Shown here piece by piece: positions 11,528-22,302 of a stretch of 64,000 bases of DNA. The stretch spans positions 186,001-250,000 of the forward strand of contig JARKIF010000032.1 in NCBI GenBank assembly GCA_029378245.1, read 5' to 3'. A program made the position numbers and the translations under genes. The first letter of the stretch is position 1, and each line of letters opens with the position of its first letter. The notes under the pieces are model-generated. The model did not search any database. It saw only the letters and a program-made list of their open reading frames with translations, and was not told where the DNA came from. The stretch is from Roridomyces roridus (taxonomy: Eukaryota; Basidiomycota; Agaricomycetes; Agaricales; Mycenaceae).

Positions 11528-12586
11528 GGCGGCAAGGGCGGGGTAGCTCTCACCCTTGACGTAAGTGGAAGCCGAGTTTTTATTGCGGCGTGCGGTGAGA
11601 GAAGCAAGGAAGGACCGTCGGACCTTGTGATGTGAAAACGGACAAGCGCGACCACCTGACAGTGGAGAGCACGATGTTTCTGACAACAGTCTCGTTTTCA
11701 AGAAATTCTGGTGTTCCGAGGAGCAGGCTTTGCCTCTGAACCTTGCGATGGTCGATGTCGTGTGCGACGATCGACGCGGCACTCAAGCGGTGACGATTGC
11801 ATCAAGTCATCTGCCCATAATTTGCCGAAGACAAGCCAGGGGCTCCAAAGATGATGATGCAGAGGGTCGTTTGATTTGTCCTCGAGCCTGCCAGAGTAAA
11901 ATCAAGAGAATACGTGGTAGAGTGACAGCAAGACGGACAAAGTCGGACTTTTGAACAGTTTGGGTGTGCTCCGTGTTCTTCTGACCTCGGGGCCAAAGTT
12001 AGCCGACAGCGTGCTGGACCTTGTCTGGAATGGATGTAGTGCGGTCCGCGATGTCAGGCAACCACAACTATATTGGTTGCGATGAGGAACGTTCCTTGCC
12101 GGCCTCTTGAGCAAGGAGAATTGGATATAATATGCCCCTCCGGATCCACAGAGTAATTCCGAGGCGGGCAGGTCATTCGTCCAGCACGAATGGGCTAAAT
12201 TGGTGGACCGGAACCACGTCAAAGGAGATAGGGAGGATCGGAATGCGGGGTAGTCTCATGACACGCCTTCCCCACACCAAAGCAGCCGTGCTTCCCGGTT
12301 TGGACGAGGCTGTGTGCTTTTTCAAAGTCCGCTGAAAAAAGCACGTGCCTTTTGCGACTCTTCTCTTCTCCCTTCATCTTCCCTTTATAGAGGTATGCCC
12401 TCCTGCTCGTCGTCGTCGTCCTCGCCAATCGTTTCTGATCTGCCTCCAGGCTTCTCAGCCACCTAGATATTGCCTATAGAGCGTTCTTTGTCCGTTCAGC
12501 TTCGTCTGCGTAACATAAGACCCATCTCTCACCGATATCGTCTCTCAAGGTTCGTAGACAGCCCCCGGCACATAGACTATCTTACG
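11528..12586. other. Divergent promoter region between sugar transporter and EF3
   Basis: This 1.06-kb stretch separates two divergently transcribed genes and holds no convincing gene. The EF3-proximal part is pyrimidine-rich (about 12,355-12,420) and contains CCCTTTATAGAGG at about 12,380-12,392, a plausible TATA-like core about 200 bp before the EF3 start. This organisation is typical of strongly expressed fungal translation-factor genes. Confidence 0.45.
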
Positions 12587-15500
12587 ATGGCCACCAAGAT
12601 TAAAGAAATGCCCGCTGCTACCCCCGCCCCCGTCTCCCTCAAGGAGTTTGATGTCCCCAGCCTTTTTGTCGCTGACAAAGCCATCCGCGACTCCACCGCC
12701 TCATCGCTCGCTGCCCTCGCTCAAAAAGAGGGCCCCGCGGTTCTCAAGGCCGTCGCCCCCGAAATCACCAAGGCTCTTGCCGATAAAAAGTCCCCTGCTG
12801 CCCGTGAGGGTGCCGCCGACGCCGTCACCGTCCTCGCCAAGCAGGGCGCCGTAAAAGCGCTCGAGCCCTTGTTCATCGAGTCTGGCATTTACGCCGCCCT
12901 CCTCGAGGCCTTCGCCGACAAAATGCCTGCTGTCCGGACAGCGGCCGTCGAAGCGCTCCGTGCCTACGTCGAGGCCATGAACCCTTGGGCAACAGCCCTC
13001 ATTCTCCCCGCCCTTCTTCACGAAGTCAAAACTGCCGGCAAATGGCAGATCAAGACCGGCTCGCTCGTCGCGCTCAACCAGCTCGTAACCAGCGCTCCCC
13101 TCCAGACCGCCCGTCTCATGCCGGACATCGTCCCCGTCCTGGCAGAGGCCATTTGGGACACCAAAGCCGACGTGAAGAAAGCAGCCCGTGATTCGCTTAC
13201 GAAAGCCACCGCTCTGGTGTCGAACAAGGACATTGAACGCTTTATTCCGGCACTTATCAAAGCCCTAATTAATCCTGTCGAGGAGGTCCCTGGTACTATC
13301 GCCCTCCTCTCAGCAACCACATTCGTTTCCGAAGTAGATTCCCCCACCCTCTCCCTCATGGTCCCCCTCCTCTCTCGTGGTCTCTCGGAGAAGCTCACGG
13401 CCACCAAGCGTAAGGTCGCGGTGTAAGTTTTCGCTCGCTTTTTATCGTCCAAACGCTCATGTCATTGCCCAGCATCATCGACAACATGGCCAAGCTTGTC
13501 GACTCCCCCATCACCGTCCGCCCCTTCATTCCCAAGCTTCTCCCCGGTCTCATCAAGGTCGAGACCACCATCGGCGACCCCGAGGCCCGTGGCGTCATCA
13601 ACAAGGCCATCGCCACCCTCCGTCAAGTCGGTGAGGTCCCCACCGGTGACGGTTCCGACCTCCCTCCCCTCAAGGTCGCCGAGAGCGGTGCCCTTGGCAA
13701 TTCCCTCGTCGCCATCTACAAGAAACTCGGCGGCGAGATCTCCGTCGCCGACGTCTCGACCATCTACGCTGCCTCCCTCGCCGCCAACCTCGTCAACCTC
13801 AAGAACTTTGACGTTCCCGAGTGGGACAGTCTCGCGCCCTACTTGGCGTTCGTCGCTGCCACCCCCGAACCCGTCACTGCCACCCGCGAGTGGGTCGTTC
13901 GCTCTGCCAGCGACGATGACGAGGAGGAGCAAGTTGCCGAGGACGAGGAGGAGGGCGAGGATCTGTGCAACTGCCAGTTCTCCCTTGCCTACGGTGCCAA
14001 GATCCTGCTCAACACCGCGACCCTCCGTCTCAAGCGTGGTCACCGCTACGGTCTTTGCGGTAAGAACGGTACCGGCAAGTCGACGCTCATGCGTGCCATC
14101 ACCAACGGGTAGGCTAGCTGTTTGTTTCCCCACATTTTGGTGCTTATACCATCATAGTCAAGTCGAAGGGTTCCCGTCGCCCGACGAGGTCCGCACGTTC
14201 TACGTCGAGCACGACATTGACGGCAGCGAGGAAGAGACCTCTGTTGTCGAGTTCATCATCAGCGACAAGCGTATCCTCGCCACTCCGGAGGAGTGCATCT
14301 CGACCCTCGCGTCCGTCGGCTTCACCGATGAGCGCCAGGCCCAAGCCATCGGCAGCTTGTCTGGAGGTTGGAAGATGAAGCTCGCCCTTGCCCGCGCCAT
14401 GCTCTTCCGCGCGGACATTCTCTTGCTCGACGAGCCCACTAACCATCTTGATGTCGTCAACGTCGCGTGGCTCGAGAACTACCTTACCGGCCTCAAGACT
14501 TGCACGTCGAGTATGTGTTGTCCCGTTGTTTTCCTATCGGCCTGCTTATCCTCTATCTAGTCATCGTGTCGCACGACTCTGGTTTCCTCAACAACACGAT
14601 CACGGACGTGCTGCACCTCAACCGCTTCAAGCTCCGCCGCTACCGCGGTAACCTTGAGAAGTTCGTGCAACAGGTCCCCGAGGCCAAGTCCTACTACACG
14701 CTCGAGGCGGCCGAGGACTACAAGTTCAAGCTCCCCGACCCGCCGCTCTTGGAGGGTGTCAAGACCAAGGAAAAGTCGCTTCTCAAGATGCGCAAAGTTG
14801 GCTTCCAGTACCCCTCGCAACCCGTCCAGCAGCTCTACGACATCACGCTGCAGGTCTCGCTCTCCTCCCGTGTCGCCGTCCTTGGCCCCAACGGATCCGG
14901 CAAGAGTACGCTCGTCAAGCTGCTCATCGGTGACATGGAGCAGAACAAGGGTGGTGAGATCTGGAGGCACCCTAACCTTGTCATTGGTTACGTCGCGCAG
15001 CACGCGTTCCACCACATCGATCAGCACCTTGACAAGACGCCGCTCGAGTACATGCTGTGGCGTTACCAGACTGGTGAGGACTTGGAGGAGATGTCCAAGG
15101 CCAACCGTATCATAAGCGAGGAGGAGGCCCTGAAGATGAAGGAGGGTGCTGCCATCACCATCGAGGGCCAGAAGCGTCTCATCGACGAGATTCTTGCCCG
15201 CAAGAAGCTCAAGCAGTCGTACGAGTACGAGGTCTCGTTCAAGGGTCCTCAGCTCGTCCGAGAACATCTGGCTGCCCCGTGACGACCTCATCAAGCGTGG
15301 CTTTGAGAAGAAGGTCATCGAGGTCGACACCCGTGAGGCTCAGCGTCTCGGTCTCCTGCGTCCCCTCGTCCGTCGCGAGATTGAGAAGCACATGGCTGAC
15401 TTTGGTCTCGAGCCCGAGTTCGTCTCGCACAACACCATGCGCGGTCCTAGTCCTGGTGGACAAAAGGTCAAGATTGTCCTCGGTGCCTGCCACATGGCGT

Positions 15501-15985
15501 CGGCCGCACATTGTCTGTCTCGACGAGCCCACCAGTGAGTTGTTTCTTGAGAATAATATTCGCTTGATGCTGATCCTATTGCAGACTACCTCGATCGTGA
15601 GTCGCTTGCCGCTCTCATTGAGGCCCTCAAGACCTTCGAGGGTGGTGTGCTCGTCATCACGCACAACCGTGACTTCTCAGAGTCGATCTGCTCCGAGTAC
15701 GTTTCCTTCATTGCATTTTTCATCACATGCTAACGGATATGCAGGGTCTGGGCGATGCGTGATGGGCGTCTGGAGGCTTCCGGCCACAACTGGGTCGAGG
15801 GCCAGGGCTCCGGTCCTCGCATTGACAAGGCCGATGGCGAGGAGGAGGTTCAGTACGATGCCATGGGTAACAAGATCGATGTCAAGAAGCAGAAGAAGAT
15901 CTCGGCCTCGGATGCGCGCAAGCTCAAGAAGGAGCGCATGGCACGGAAGAAGCGGGGCGAGGAAATCACCGACGACGAGCTCTGA
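12587..15985 (+). CDS. TEF3: Elongation factor 3 (ABC-F ATPase), frame broken in NBD2
   Basis: Fungal-specific ABC-F ATPase that stimulates release of deacylated tRNA from the ribosomal E site. Start ATG 12587 (MATKIKEMPAATPAP). Domains: N-terminal HEAT repeats, acidic linker DDDEEEQVAEDEEEGED, NBD1 with Walker A GKNGTGKST, signature LSGGWKMKLALARAML and DEPTNHLDVVNVAW, then NBD2 with Walker A GPNGSGKST, the chromodomain-like insertion (GYVAQHAFHHIDQHL..) and the basic C-terminus ending at 15985. Introns begin near 13,424, 14,109, 14,512, 15,536 and 15,698. As written the reading frame breaks twice. One extra C at 15247-15248 replaces an expected GGTCTC and leads to a stop at 15280. Another extra C at about 15490-15491 lies before TWRRPHIVCLDEPT. 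Between them the second signature reads GPSPGGQ instead of LSGGQ. EF3 is essential in fungi, so an assembly error is more likely than a pseudogene. Confidence 0.93.
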
Positions 15986-16159
15986 ACGATTCCGTCTGTT
16001 TTGTTCTGTGTATTCCTCCTCCTCCTCCTGTCTGTCTGTGTCTCGGCCGGTTGTTTTTCTATTCCCTATGCGTACCTTAGTACATATATATCTACCCTCC
16101 GTCTGTATTCTCTCTGCCTTGCGCGCCTGGTGGTGCAGGAATCTACTTCTTTTCATATG

Positions 16160-16259
16160 CTACAAGGACAGGGCTTTCGCCTGAAAATCGTTCACGAAAG
16201 GCAAGGCCTGGCGAAAGTTGTTGCACGTCCGAATGGCCCTGATGATATCATGGAGTCTA
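16160..16259 (-). repeat. Duplicated fragment of the regulator's last exon
   Basis: This 100-bp segment is a diverged copy of 16361-16457, which encodes the C-terminus of the zinc-cluster regulator. Both contain TTTCGCCTGAAAATCG, ACGAAAGGCAAGGCCTGGCG and CGTCCGAATGGCCCTGATGA in the same order, with small indels. The copy lies outside the gene, between it and EF3, about 200 bp downstream of the original. Confidence 0.85.
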
Positions 16260-16332
16260 ATCCAGAACGAAGACGCGTCGGGATAATTCTGGAGACACAG
16301 TGTTCAGTGCATGGACCGTACTGTGTATAAAT

Positions 16333-16363
16333 ATGACTATGACTAAGACTACGACTACGACTA
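16333..16363 (+). repeat. Degenerate GACTAC/GACTAT simple repeat
   Basis: A short run of 6-bp units (GACTAT, GACTAA, GACTAC) lies between the two copies of the duplicated terminal-exon segment and may mark the junction of the duplication. Confidence 0.6.
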
Positions 16364-18394
16364 CAAGGAGAGAGCTTTCGCCTGAAAATCGATAACGAAA
16401 GGCAAGGCCTGGCGAAGGTTGTCGTTACACGTCCGAATGGCCCTGATGATGGAGTCTTGGTTGTCGTATACCACCTGGTTAGTCAGTATGCGTTTCGTCG
16501 CGACGGACCAACAGAGCTGTAGGTGGATGAGATGGAAAGTAGGTAGGTGAGTGGGCGTGGACGTACCGCGAGGATGGGATCAAGATAGTGACAATCGTCC
16601 ATGGTAAATGTGCTGGAAATGCTGACAATCTCAACGACCGTGTCTCGATACCTCCTCGATGATTCAACGTGCGAGGGTGCGAATATACCGTGGAGCTCAG
16701 CCAGAGCTGCAAGCGCCATGATGGTGGAGAGTTTCAGGCAGAGTTCGACCGAGTGCGCGTCTGGGAGGAAGGACACGCGGAAGGTGAGTGGGTCTAGAGT
16801 GCCGAGGTGGTTGTTGAGGTGTTCGACCAGTTTCCAGTATTCTTCGAACCATGCGGCGGGTGGAGTTCCACCTTGAAGATGATGTTATTACGGGTGGATC
16901 TCGCAAGAGGGAATAGTTACCGTTCTGCCGCCATTTGGGAGACAAGGAGCGAGTTTGGTTCAATAGTCGTAGACTCTTGGCCCTGAGAAAGTTGATGTCG
17001 AGATTAGAATGGACTTGTGTATTCTGGCGGACTGTCAGACAAGTTGGCGCATATTTTCGTTTCATACCATCAAGAGGTCAAATTTATCGGTCAGCCGTGG
17101 GTCAAAAACCGAAGGGGTTGCCAAAACCGCCTGTGCGGCCAACCCGGTGTAGATACAGTGAGAGAATGCCGCCCGCAGTTGATCGACGTCACTCAAGGGA
17201 TCGAGGGAGAGTATTCCCTGGTGTCCGCCTTCGGACGTCGTCGCATAGGCCACCGCTTTCAAGTCGAGGTCCTGCGTTAGGATTGCGTTGGAGGCTACAC
17301 CCAGGAATTCTTGGCCCTGATCGACATCGCCTTTGTGGAAGTAGTACAGTGAGAGGCTGGTATACGCGACCAGTGTGGTGACGGGGTCGGGTATGGTCCC
17401 CTCGAGTCCGTTGAGAGCGCCGAGGACGAGACGCATCTGAGCTGCTTCATCGCAGTTCCGACCCACGGCGTACGCCCATGAGTGGTTTCGTTCGTAGTTA
17501 TCAAACATGTAGCCCCACAGATGGCAGAGATGAACCAACGCGGGATGTACGTCGTCTCCAGATAAATCGCCAGCCATCAGTGCGTTTATTTTGGCGGGAG
17601 GCAACGTGAACCCAAATTGCATCCTTTTCTGCAAAAACAGCCTTCGACTGGATGACGTTACAAAAAATTGGGTGCGGTAGAGAGAAAAAAACTCACAGAC
17701 GCGACTTTTCTTCCAAAGAGTCCGGGACAGGGCTAGGAGATGGAATAATGGGATCTGCAAATTCGGCCGTGGCATACTGATCGACATTCTTTTGCAGAGT
17801 ACCGGCGAGGTCGTTGAGAAGAGAATCCTGAAGTTCGGGGTCGACAAAAGAACGGGACAGAAGCAACTGGTCGAGCTCCGCAGACAGCTCCGCGTTGACC
17901 GGATAGAATGGAGTGTGTTTCGCACGGGTGAGTAGCTGTTCCAGCTCCAGCGTCCTCTCAATTAGAGCCCTCGTGAAACTCAACTGGCTGCCATCGTCGA
18001 ACTTGCACTCGTCTTCCTTCTTGGAAGCGATGCATGTCTGACAGGGCCAAGTTCCACTGCACCTCTGAAGGACGTTGAGACGGGATGACTCAATTGAAGC
18101 CTGCCGTTACCTTCTTTTTCCGTCTGGCGTTTGGCATTGAGAATCGGTGTTTGCAATACTAAAGGCGAGGCTCACCGACAAGCCGTACAAGCAGCACCCT
18201 TGCGCAGCTCTGGTGGATGCGATGAGTTCGGGGTGGTGTAATCACACTCGACCTCCGCGCGCGCTCGTGAGCACGAACGGCAGGGCGTTTGGCCATCGCA
18301 TCGCTGAGGGAAGGTCAGACTGGCACGGCTGGGAGGGATGGCGGTAACTTGCAATCTTCTTTGCGCGGCATCGTGTGCATGTTTTCTTGTCCAT
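16361..18394 (-). CDS. Fungal transcription factor with two tandem Zn2Cys6 clusters
   Basis: Predicted nuclear DNA-binding regulator. ATG 18394 opens MDKKTCTRCRAKKI. The first intron has a GC donor (ATT|GCAAGT, 18352-18304) and joins to RCDGQTPCRSCSRARAEVEC, completing a CX2CX6CX5CX2CX8C cluster. A spacer (DYTTPNSSHPPELRKG) leads into a second cluster, ACTACR + RKKK + RCSGTWPCQTCIASKKEDEC, with identical spacing. The RKKK junction is supplied by a 13-nt microexon at 18111-18123. Next come FTRALIERTLELEQLLTRAK (short coiled coil) and a large helical middle region with MAGDLSGDDVHPALVHLCHL and GYMFDNYERNHSWAYAVG, typical of fungal regulator middle domains. The last exon (VVYDNQDSIIRAIRTCNDN, ..DFQAKALSL) ends at 16361. 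Targets are unknown; its position amid starch genes suggests a link. Confidence 0.85.
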
Positions 18395-20939
18395 GAAGTG
18401 GTTTGGAGTCAAGCGGCGGAGACCTGCGGAGACGCGATGTTGTCGCGTCCATCTAAGCAGTCTCGCTAAGCGGGTTTGGGTCGCCGTGATGAGACGTAAC
18501 GCGCATCAAGTTGAAGTAAGTGACTCATTGACAACCGTCCGAGCACCAGAAAACGAACTGGGGGTCCCTCCTTGGCCTCCGCATTTCTTTGTGCCCTTGA
18601 CGGGAAAAAATCGATCGTTGCTTGGAGATTGCTTCCACAGCGCTGAGTGAGTCAAACGGCGGATTCCCACCGTATATTGCACTCCCACAATATATCAAAA
18701 AAGTTGAACGGTATATATGCTACAAAGGGGACAAGACGACACACCCTTCTTCTCCTTCCCATCTTTTTTTCGTTCATATTCGCCGAGCATTTGGCGGTGG
18801 TCGGAAAGGAGGTTCCAAGATTTCTTCGCATAATGATGGCACAAGTATGGTACACTTGAATACTTTGGGGACTTCTGGTGAAATGTGAGTTTACTTCTCT
18901 ACTCGGGAATGGAGATTTACCGTGGATAGGTGTCTTTTTCAGGTGCCGCGCTTGAACTTTCGGAGGCACTTCTGGGGGAATGTGAGTTGTGGTTGACTTG
19001 ATGATGCGGAAACGAGATCTGACCTTGACGAAGCTCCTGCCTTTTTCAAAGACCGTGTTCAGGACCGTGCGGGTCTACGAGGCACACCTTTTCAGACGCA
19101 GGAGGATGACGAAGTCGTCGAAGACCTACCCGCATCAGCATCGATGAGGATGCAAAGGTTGAAATGGAAAAGGTCGAAACCGGCGCTGTAATCGGAACAG
19201 GCGGCGGAAGTGCCTAGGTCGAAAACATTGGTCAGTATTAACTGGAATATTCGGGTAGACGTACGGTGGATGAACGATTGAAGGAATCGTGGTCGTTGGG
19301 AATGGAGTTGGAGATAGAATGGGTCCGCCCATTTGGATCATTACGGTCTTGAAAGACGGATACTTGGCCACGGATTGCTCGCAAGCCATTGGGAGCTGAG
19401 GCGATAAGAGAGAAAAATGAGGGCTGGCAAACATGGGCAATTGTTTTCCATCATGTTGGTTTAACTGTGGGACAAAGGGGTGTTGCCAAACAGATTTATC
19501 AGACCAAAGAACAAACCAAAGCCTATACTCTTGCCTTCACAAATTCACCTTCAACACAATGGGATATCCCAGTCAAAACGCGACAGACGACGAGCCCACA
19601 AGGAACTCACAATTTCAAGTGCGTCCGAGGCAGAGGTGCAGGATCGTCAAAGTCACACGCACAAGGGGAATCGAGGAGAAGAGGTCGCGTCGGACTTCTT
19701 TTACACAAAATACAAGTCCTCATGGTCGTCCTCGACTCTCCTCGACACCAACTGGGTCGCTGAGTGCCTGCATCGGCCTTGAAATTCCACAACGCGGCGC
19801 GCACGAGCGATCACCTTCGCAGACATCGCCTCTGATCGACATGTACTCGGAAAGAACGCAGGCATTCAGCCCCGGGCCATCGTTAAAGGCGTATGCTGTC
19901 CAGCTGCTCAAGCACACTGCGCGCTGGCGGCTGGAGTGAGCTTACCGCGGGCGTCATTCCAATTTGCAGTCGTCGAGACTTCTTCCTACTTCAGACACTC
20001 TGCAGATCGCTCCCAGTGCCGACCTTGAGCGAAAATGCGGAGTATCTGCGATTGGATAACCAAGGAGCTCGTTGGGGCAATCCGAGAATGATCCCGTTGG
20101 GCGGTTGCAGTAGCCATGGGGTGTGTTCCTTGTCGAGATTTTTGCCCAGGACTCACGGAATTTGTTGTTCAGAGTTCTTGGTCTTTGTTCTTGATCTTGC
20201 AATTTCATGTTGATGCACACACTTCACTAGCCGGAGCGTACGTATTTGACGAAGATTTGAATGAAACTGTGGAGCTGGAACCTGCTGGATCTCGCCCAGA
20301 GAGAGCCCCGGACCTTTACACCAGTTCTGTTCTGGGACTGAAGAAGCGTTATAACCTCAAAATGGCAACACGGATGTACGCATCAGATTCAGTTTCAAGA
20401 GTGGTTAACAAAAACTGGAACAAAATCAACGACGGCACGTCTATTGAGACCATCCCTGACCTCTGCAAAATTGAAGTTGTAGCCCGCGGTTGCAGCGCTG
20501 GATCGAGCTGCGCCCGACGCTGCAGTACAGTTGACGGTCGTCACGGTTGACCTGGAGAAATAGCAATCCCGGGAGAACACTCCAACACTTTGAGACCTTC
20601 CCCGCATCTTCTACAAGCCTTCAGCCGACTGTTGAGCTTTCAGCAGCTGGTTCGACGGGCCCAGTAGGTAAAGCCAACAGGAAAGCCAGTAGCGCGAGAG
20701 TCATTGTCGGAAGGGTCCACCCTATGGAGCCTCAACTGCGTCACAAGTGTGGTTCAGCCCCGGGATACTATAGCAAGTTGAAAGACAAAGGTGCGAGTCG
20801 TAGAAGCATGACTGTCAGAACAAAGAGCCATCAGCCGAGTTTGTCTCGGCTCACAACGCCCCTGACGGGCACTTGTTTCTCTTCTTACTCTCCCACAACG
20901 CCCCCACCATCCACATGCCCCCGGTGCCTTGTATTTTCT
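18395..20939. other. Gene-poor stretch with an isolated promoter-like element
   Basis: No confident gene was found in 2.5 kb, which is unusual for this dense window. On the plus strand a core-promoter-like array occurs: GGTATATATGC at 18710-18720, then a CT-rich tract to about 18,775. After it come short open segments beginning at the ATG cluster near 18,834 (MVHLNTLGTSGE with a GTGAGT donor) and protein-like pieces in changing frames (PAFFKDRVQDRAGLRG near 19,040; EDAKVEMEKVETGAVIG near 19,150; VFDEDLNETVELEP near 20,245). They cannot be joined in one frame by eye. A small or decayed gene, or one broken by indels, is possible. Confidence 0.4.
20395..20704 (-). CDS. Possible small secreted protein (weak)
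   Basis: ATG 20704 opens a perfect signal-peptide-like stretch, MTLALLAFLLALPTGPVEPA, followed by AESS. A candidate intron (GTCGGC..TTTCTCCAG) leads to an exon reading TVTTVNCTAASGAARSS, ATAGYNFNFAEVRDGLN and ending near 20395. No homologue is recognised, and the intron phase and 3' end are uncertain. It might extend further into GYNASSVPEQNWCKGP. I list it because the leader is striking; it may be chance. Confidence 0.2.
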
Positions 20940-22231
20940 ATGCCGAAGGTACAGCGTCCTGACACCCATATCCATCGATCCCACTGAACCTATACAGGCA
21001 GGTGCCGGAATGGAAACTCTTGCCAGTGCCGTTTCTTACACCAACCGGCACCCCCAAAGCCTCAACTTGCCCCCGTCCCCATTCTTCCTTTCGCATCGAC
21101 TGCGCCCCCGGCTCGCCGCCTCGATGATTTCTCTCAACTAATTGAATCCATCAACTCGTTGCGTATTGAGGCTGGAGAAGAAGATTTGCAGAAGAACAAC
21201 CAGTTTTTCTCGATTCTCCGCGCTTTTGTATGCAGCAACGATGAGGATTCCATGGAGGAAGTCACCGATGTCCTTCAAGCTTATCTCCCAGATGACTGGA
21301 ATGAACAACAATCGGAACGCGGTTCAGAGCACGAAGGGTACTCGGACGATGACGACGATGGGTTCGGGGACATGGACCTCTTTTCACCCTTGAAGAAGAG
21401 CACCCCTCGATACCGAGAGCCGACCTTCTCGACCAGACAAACGGCTCGCTACGAACGAAACTCGTATTCCCTGAACAGCGATCCGCGGAGGGAACACTTC
21501 GACTTGTCTTTACTCGTCGACAATCCTTCCGCAGTCAATATCCAATTCGGTGTCAATTTCTCTATTCAAGAGTGCGCCCATTGCTTATTCCAACCTACCT
21601 ATTGACCCCAGTCAAGCTTCCATATTACCTCACTTTGCGTGCACCCCGACGCCTGCCGCAGAATCCAACGCTTTTCCGCAGGCGATACAAGCACCTGGGA
21701 ACGGAGGTGGCGTGCAAGACGAGGCCAGATTCACGGCATTCGTCCGCATGTGCTCGTCCATCCGTGTCTTCAGACTCGAAGCATTCACCTCTCTATCGGA
21801 CCAAACTCTCCTCGCCATATTCGAGGCCTGTCCTCAAATTGAGCTGATTCAGCTTACGGGACACGACAAATCTCATGGCAAGGTCAAGGGTTCAGCGCTC
21901 AAGAAACTTGCACGTACCCCTGCTTGGGCGCCGAATCTCAAGGCCCTTTATTTGCTGGACCAAGGGCATGGGATGAATGCCGCCGTGAAGGAGCTATCCG
22001 CCGCGCGGCCCAAGCTGTGGATACACACTGGAGAGACTCTGGGCGAGTCCATGTCCGCTGTAAGTTCTACCAGGTCCACCTTGTACTTCATCTCAACGTT
22101 GCTAGCAAATTGTCGCATCCATGGATGGAGGTGCGGATTCTTACACCTGGCTTGGTGGAAAGATTGTCAGTTTCGACAATGATTCTGGTTTGCTGCCACC
22201 GATGAGGCGCGACGACGATGTCCCCTGGTAG
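20940..22231 (+). CDS. Hypothetical protein with LRR/RNI-like C-terminal region
   Basis: Role unknown. ATG 20940 gives MPK, a short intron, then VPEWKLLPVPFLTPTGTP. The text continues in another frame as KPQLAPVPILPFASTAPP, LDDFSQLIESINSLRIEAGE, an acidic stretch (GYSDDDDDGFGDMDLF) and REHFDLSLLVDNPSAVNIQF. A second frame change near 21,560 leads to ARFTAFVRMCSSIRVFRLEA, SLSDQTLLAIFEACPQIELI, QLTGHDKSHGKVKG and NLKALYLLDQGHG, which resemble leucine-rich ribonuclease-inhibitor-type repeats. The final exon after a GTAAGT..GCTAG intron is QIVASMDGGADSYTWLGGK.. ending DDDVPW at 22231. The first shift coincides with a C5 run at 21051-21055 and is probably an indel; the second is unresolved. Confidence 0.55.
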
Positions 22232-22302
22232 TGTATTCCAACTACGACTTGCTTAATTTTATCCATGTACTAAGTATCCTACAAAATGAAGGCAATAATT
22301 GG

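Noticed and set aside
11530..12430. Several minus-strand open frames upstream of EF3
   Set aside because: None shows family motifs, and they overlap the expected promoter and 5' UTR of EF3 and the transporter's 5' flank.
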